Assembly: GCA_947034885.2 (NCBI GenBank)
Contig: OX344750.2
Span: forward strand, 4,526,001 to 4,590,000
Direction of reading: 5' to 3'
Length of the DNA stretch: 64,000 nucleotides
DNA from: Thuidium tamariscinum
Lineage: Eukaryota; Streptophyta; Bryopsida; Hypnales; Thuidiaceae
The position numbers and the translations under genes are program-made. Positions 59,036-64,000 of this stretch are shown piece after piece (position 1 is the first letter of the stretch; each line of letters opens with the position of its first letter). Below the pieces are notes generated by a model, which saw only the letters and a list, made by a program, of their open reading frames with translations, searched no databases and was not told the origin of the DNA.

Positions 59036-59178
59036 CAGCCCTTTTTTTTTACTTTTTGAGAAAGTGCCAAGATGGCAATCACTTCAAATTTGGTGAAGCA
59101 TTGAATTTCTACATTCATCCATCTTTTGGACTTTGAAACACTTTTCTATCATATTCATACACTTTTTCATCCAAATTT
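59036..59178 (-). repeat. Dispersed repeat family E, reverse copy
   Basis: It starts CAGCCC then oligo-T and ACTTTTTGAGAAAGTGCCAA, the complement of the family end, and continues with the other family words in order. Confidence 0.7.
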
Positions 59179-59179
59179 G

Positions 59180-61900
59180 GTGACTTCATCCATATTTTCA
59201 AGAAAACTCTCCTCCAATTGTCATTGTCCAAGAACTACTATATCACCAAATAAAAATTCACAAATAAACAAATGGGTTAAAGAAACATTTATGGCTTGAG
59301 CTTCATTGTACTTGCCTTTTGGTAGCAATAAACCCTTTCTTTCAACAAGTGAGAGGGAAAAATCTGCCAAACCAAAGAATTTGTTGAAATCACAAGTCAA
59401 TAATGTAGAACTATTTGAAAACCTATCTTTTGTAAACCAAGATAACATTGTTAATTGGCTTAGTTCTCTCCCGTGCAATGGAGGTATATTGCGATCTTCG
59501 ATACCCCAGAATGACTTAAGTTATAACATAAATAAAACTATTCACTGACTAGTTGGAATGTTGTAGAGCAATGGTGTTTGGTTCAACATCCACTCTTCAT
59601 CTAGCTTTCAGAAAAAATAACAATTTAGTCCAAGAGTAGGTCTTACAAGTGTAGCCTAATATGGATATGTATTCCACGAGTGTGACAACTATTTAGTGCA
59701 TGTCATCATTCAAATTTCTACCCATCAATTGTGCAGTCAAAGTGTAGATTCTAGAATAGAGATGTACACCTCCTTCACATGTAAGTAACAAAATAAGAGG
59801 ATGGAAGTAGTAAGCTACTAGCTTGGATAAACACTATACAATAATACACTACATCAAGTTTTTTTAAATTTTTTTTAAATTTAAAAAAAAGCCAGTGACC
59901 AATAACTATACATCACATTTTATTTACAAACATTTGTAATCCTCTCTCTTTTTTCCCTAGTGCAATATAATTAGGAATAGAATTAGTTCTTGGTTAATAT
60001 AATCCTCCTGACGCTAATGAAATCCAATCCAACTGACTACTCAATCCCTTCCTTCCTGTATTTTTAAAACGCCGGCATGGTCCGCCTTTGAATTTCTCTG
60101 CACGAGTTCCCCTTTCTTGGGGGGTGGGGGGCTTGTAATTTGAAACTGGGTAAAAAGTTACTACCGTTCAGTTGGGGGCCAAAAGCTGTCTAAAAGGGCC
60201 CTAAAGCGAGCTGCTGGAGCCAAAAGTACTGACGACCTGGGGAAGAATCACCTCATGTGCTTGAGGGGGGTATAAGTCAGTCCTGGTTTTCAGTCCATTT
60301 GTCATCAAAAAATAATTAAAAATTAAAAATTAATAAAAATAAATCAAATCTAAATCAATCAGGGGAAGATTGGCCCAGTTCATGAGAGCGTGTTTGGCAG
60401 AAAATAAAATAAGGTGAGTTAGTGTGGACAAACTAATAACATAGTAATGGAATTTCGGCGATCCTAGGATATATACATGTCATGTTTTTTTCTTTTCCTT
60501 TTCTTTAAATTTGTGGGCGCCCCAAAATCAGAAATTGAGAATTCCATTTGTTTCCAAAAAAAAAAAAAAAAATCAGAAATTGAAATATGACACCCACGTT
60601 TTGGTCCATCGAAAAGGACCCATTATTTGTTTCAAAAGAAGAAGAAGAAAAGGACCCATTATTTTGAAAGGTGCCACTGATCCTGTACCCACAATGTGGG
60701 TCTCTTTCAAGTTGATACACCAGTTAACTTAGCTTAGTACCCACCCGCACCCACCCACCCACCCACTGTAAGTTAAAGTTATTACTTATTAGGCAGGATT
60801 TCAAATTTAAAAAAAACTACTACTGTAGGCTGGAACAAAGCCCCCCTAACTCCAACGACTGAAGGATCGACACGTGTCCACCCAAGTAAAGTGCACGTCC
60901 AATAGACGCCAGGAAGGAGTGAAGGGAAGCTCACGATGCCGTCTACGGTACTTTGCCCCCAATTTGTACGTCTAACTTACCGTGACTGCCACTGCCCCGG
61001 TTTCCTACTTTTGTTTCACTCGAATTCCCATCCAGTACTCAATCGTAGTATTGTATCCCTCTCCCCCAAATTTATTTGTTAAAAATGTATTTGATGATAA
61101 CAAAGGACTTGGGAAGATTGCTGCTGCGCTTGGAAGATGGGAATGTCGGCTTCAACACAAGCACAATCCTGACACACCAGCACGGCACATGTGCAGCAAC
61201 AGAGCACTAGGAAAAAAAAACAAGAAACAACCCCACTCCACCCCCCTCCCTGCAGATTCGCCCCTCATTTGATTCCAGAAAATAATGTAAAGAAGAGCTG
61301 AACTAACATCAGATTTTATTTGATGTTTATTTACATTTGTTTTTGGATACAAACTAACTGAATGAACAGAATTCATTGCAGGACGGGAGTGAACTTATTA
61401 AAAAAACTCCAGCCCAAAACAAACTGCAGAAGGGAGTGCAGATTGGATCTGCTCAACAGACCTACAGTAGGAGTTGTACACGGATTAACTTGATTACCCT
61501 ATTCACTCAGTCGTTTCATGTGTCACTCATTTACCCAAGTCAAACTGTAAACCACTTAAGTTAGAGTAAGCTGAAATAATTCCACTACTGTTGAACTTAG
61601 TTAATTCCCGCTCAATCAATCCAAGCTCAGTCAAAGTTAGGGCCCTAAATTTTGCAGGTGACACTATTTTTGCAGGATTACCAATAATCAGTGGAATCAG
61701 TGGAGCCTGAAATACGGTAAATGATACGGTTACACTGAGCTGACTAGTAGAAAGGCTGCCTGGGAGGCTGTTTAGTTCAGTTCACTCCCACGACCCACGA
61801 GGTATAAAAGAATGAAGAATTTGACTTTGTTTATACTTTTTTGGTTCCTGTGTGAATGAGCCTCAAAGTTTTCCATTTTGAAATTCAAAAAAGGGAAGAG
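59180..61900. other. Non-coding stretch with simple repeats
   Basis: It has a poly-A run near 60555, GAA repeats near 60640 and a CCCA repeat at about 60739-60766. No gene is recognised. Confidence 0.5.
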
Positions 61901-62460
61901 AAATGTAGGTTTGGCGGTCGAAGGGGGTCAGTCGCCGGCGGCCCCTCCGAGGCGAGGCGAGGCAAGGCGAGGTAAGCTGGAGGTGAAGGTGACCAAGTAG
62001 TAAAGTTAGCTGGCTTTCTTCGTCTCGTCCGTGTGCTTCACGGTTCTCCTCGCTCGCTCCGTCCGTCTCTGGCTGACCAAGCCCAAGATATAAGCTTAAC
62101 TTATGACTGCAAGCCAGCTAGATGACTGACTGAACGGGAGGAAGGAAAGGCCGGTTCAAAGAAAGGGGCTGACGGAACGGGGGCGGAATGATGAGGTTTA
62201 AATTATTCTTATTGTGTTGTTCCGACTGTCGTCAGAGCGCGAAGTGCAGGTGTCAGTGCTGTGTCAGAAACCTGGTCAGCCACGGCGCTGCCTGAACGAA
62301 CCCTCCCTCCCTCCCTCCGTCTGCTTGCCTGCCCTACCTGCCTGCAGTGACAAAACGACTGAGCTGCCCCCGGGGGTCAGAGGGGGCATCGCGTTTCAGG
62401 TGGGGTCATGTCCCGGCCATGTGAGCGACGGAGCGAGCGTCGGAGCCTAGAAGAAACCCA
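61900..62460. other. G+C-rich tract upstream of the kinase gene, no gene recognised
   Basis: Short iterations (GAGGCGAGGCGAGGCAAGGC near 61950, CCCTCCCTCCCTCCGT near 62300) and many CpG are seen. It may be distal regulatory DNA. Confidence 0.35.
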
Positions 62461-62569
62461 AATATCGCAAGCAGACGGCAAGGGAGGGAGAGAAGAATTA
62501 CCGTACAACAGTAGACCTCTGATGAAACTACAGTAATAACAAGGCCCAACTTCCTTACACTAACTTAAC

Positions 62570-63731
62570 TTACCAAAGGCGCGAATCGAAGCCCGAATCG
62601 AAGCCCTGGGACGCATGAGATCAGCCAATGAAAGCTTGGAAATTTTCAGACAAAGAGAAGATCAACCGAACGTACACTTTACACTTCGAAATTTGCAGTC
62701 TACTAAGAAGAGAGGGAACGACGACGTCGATGTCACTTTTGTCCTTCGAGGCGGTCGAAGTGCAATTCTTTTTTGGGTTCCTCGGGAATTGGTGTCATGC
62801 CCAAAAGAGTATGACGCAAGTTCAGTTTGACGGAGCTTGAACATTTGGCACATTTTTTCGCAACGGAGGACGGAAGTCATGTCCACGTCATTCTTCCCTC
62901 TTGGGTCCCGGCTGAAAAATCCGAGGGTTGTCAATTTCTTCAAGTTCTCCATCTCTGCAGTGAAACTCCTGCCATGTCAAACAGAAATTGTCCATGTGTT
63001 TCAAAAAAACAGAAAAAAATTCTCACCATGTCTGGAAATTGCTCACCCGTAGTGTGAAGAGGGCCTACGACGGAGTGGGGAGCGCTCTCTTATTCGTTAA
63101 CAAAAAGCAGACAGGAACGGAAGTTGAAAGACTGACTGGGGGCGCTAATTTCACGTGGCCCTATTCATCCACCTCCACCTGATTCCGTTGCCGATCCGTG
63201 TACCGCGTTCGTGTGGGGTCGCGCAGTGGGCCGGTATGGATTGATCCCCCGCCCCTTCCCTCCCTCGAGTAATGGCCTGGTGGGGATCCACGTTGCCGGC
63301 GCCATTCCAGGGAGCAGTTGGGTGGCGAGCATTATGGTCATGATCCCAGGCCCAACAAGCGCCCAGAGGGTCGCAGGAGCCTCAGAACAACCACCACCAC
63401 CCCGACCAATCTGACAACTTCCAGCCGCGCGGGCCCAAGCCTACCTTTCATCTCACCTGGCGCCCCACTTGCTGTAGCGCGGGGCCTCGTTCCCTCTTCT
63501 TCTTATACCCCCTCCCCCTCCCTCATAATCTCTCAATCTTCCCCTTCCTCTCTTGCCTGGCTCTCCTCGGAGCCACAGAGCTTTTCGAGCAGAGTCCAAC
63601 GGGATTCACACGACGCACACACTTAACAGATCACAACCTACAGCGCTTCAATCCCTTTGTGGGATTTAGCAACTGACACAGGATTTGGGCCCTTCTCCTT
63701 GCGGAGTTAGTGTTTTGAAACAGGGGATTTG
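62570..63731 (+). promoter_or_regulatory. Putative promoter and 5' leader of the kinase gene
   Basis: This stretch immediately upstream of the kinase is G+C-rich and contrasts with the surrounding repeats. A weak TATA-like TTATACCC lies at 63503-63510. It is followed by pyrimidine-rich tracts (63511-63550), a pattern common around plant core promoters. No ATG occurs between about 63511 and 63731, consistent with a leader of about 250 bases. A CCAAT motif is present near 62626. The start of transcription is inferred only. The inverted repeat at about 62706-62911 sits inside it and may be an inserted MITE. Confidence 0.45.
62706..62911. repeat. Inverted repeat in the kinase upstream region, possible MITE
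   Basis: The left side reads AAGAGAGGGAACGACGACGT and the right side, in reverse complement, AAGAGGGAAGAATGACGTGG. Similarity continues about 20 bases inward with mismatches. It explains why open frames lie on both strands here. A target duplication was not seen, so element status is uncertain. Confidence 0.4.
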
Positions 63732-63776
63732 ATGTCGGCTTGTTGAGATAGTCAGTGTTTGGAAACAGAGGATTTG
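63707..63776 (+). repeat. Imperfect tandem duplication in the kinase leader
   Basis: Two units begin AGTGTTTTGAAACAGGGG and AGTGTTTGGAAACAGAGG and both run into GATTTG, about 47 bases apart. A third shorter relative (ACAGGATTTGGG) lies near 63677. The short upstream ORF sits between the first two units. The main ATG follows the second directly. Confidence 0.6.
63732..63746 (+). promoter_or_regulatory. Short upstream ORF (Met-Ser-Ala-Cys-stop) in the kinase leader
   Basis: The only ATG seen in the presumed leader opens a four-codon frame ending in TGA, 36 bases before the kinase ATG. It is too short to be a gene. Such minimal upstream ORFs can lower translation of the main frame. Whether it is in the mRNA depends on the start site, which is not shown. 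Confidence 0.4.
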
Positions 63777-63782
63777 GGAGCC

Positions 63783-64000
63783 ATGGCGTGGATTAGGGGG
63801 AAGTTGTTGGGCGCCGGCGCGTTCGGCAGCGTGAACCTGGCGATCAATCGCGAGGACGGGGAAGTGTTTGCGGTGAAGTCGGTGGTCGCGAACACGGGTA
63901 GCGAAGTGGCTGTCCGTGCTCTTGAGAACGAGATTAGTTTGTTACAGGAATTGGATAGCAGGTACGTTGTGCGTTGCTTAGGAAGCGATTGGACTCAGGA
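63783..64000 (+). CDS. MAPKKK-like serine/threonine protein kinase, N-terminal part (runs off the window)
   Basis: The frame opens with ATG in a good context (G at -3, G at +4) and stays open for 72 codons to the window edge. The translation starts MAWIRGKLLGAGAFGSVNLA. It shows the kinase glycine loop G10-A-G12-A-F-G15-S-V17, the ATP-binding lysine in F29-A-V-K32, and a glutamate in E48-N-E50 that fits the alphaC partner of that lysine. It then reads LLQELDSRYVVRCLG, typical of the beta4 region. The kinase domain beginning at residue 3 with W-x-RG-K is characteristic of the short plant MAPKKK (MEKK-like) group, which phosphorylate MAP kinase kinases in stress and hormone signalling; that role is family knowledge. 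Codons are G+C-rich, unlike the A+T-rich repeats upstream. No intron is seen in the visible part. The catalytic loop and activation segment lie outside, so activity cannot be judged. Another MEKK/STE-like kinase is possible. Confidence 0.9.
   Translation, partial: MAWIRGKLLGAGAFGSVNLAINREDGEVFAVKSVVANTGSEVAVRALENEISLLQELDSRYVVRCLGSDWTQ

Overview
The window looks like repeat-dominated intergenic DNA from the nuclear genome of a land plant, ending at the first codons of a real gene. Three things point to a plant. The 3' edge starts a MAPKKK-type protein kinase with the plant W-x-RG-K opening. There is a decayed Ty1/copia element of plant type. There are very many small non-autonomous DNA transposons (MITEs), including a CACTA type beginning CACTATAAGAA. 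The species cannot be told from the sequence; a large, A+T-rich genome is likely. I see no bacterial operons, rRNA, tRNA or CRISPR.

Layout. 1-5.1 kb: A+T-rich repeats with a CACTA-like MITE at 4828-5118. 5.5-6.3 kb: remains of a minus-strand multi-exon gene I do not recognise. 7.0-8.0 kb: a 952-bp TTAA-flanked element. 11.7-16.5 kb: a broken Ty1/copia fossil with a 690-bp PIF/Harbinger-like MITE nested in it. 17.4-18.4 kb: a CACTA-like element holding another MITE. 19.2-21.0 and 29.1-31.1 kb: two diverged direct copies of a roughly 1.9-kb segment, with a G+C-richer tract at 22.9-25.6 kb between them. 27-28.9 kb and 33-36.7 kb: more MITEs, including five copies of a 223-235 bp TTAA family. 38.3-49.5 kb: TWA-flanked MITEs, a 737-bp near-palindrome, an 85-bp minisatellite and nested MITEs. 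50-60 kb: further MITEs, many nested or abutting, and one 129-codon open frame. 61.9-63.8 kb: G+C-rich promoter and 5' leader of the kinase gene, whose coding sequence runs off the end at 64000.

The strongest unusual signal is a set of at least eight elements, in two length classes (about 230 bp and 740-950 bp). They begin and end with the same inverted terminus, TTAACCCYTRAAGGACC, at palindromic TTAA sites with no further shared flank. This fits piggyBac- or Sola3-like target choice and is unlike the commoner plant MITE groups, which are also present and provide controls: TWA-flanked Tourist-like, CACTA-like and 2-bp-flanked elements. One member folds into two arms of about 350 bp. Apart from the kinase, no gene here can be given a function. 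Most open frames are chance frames in repeats.
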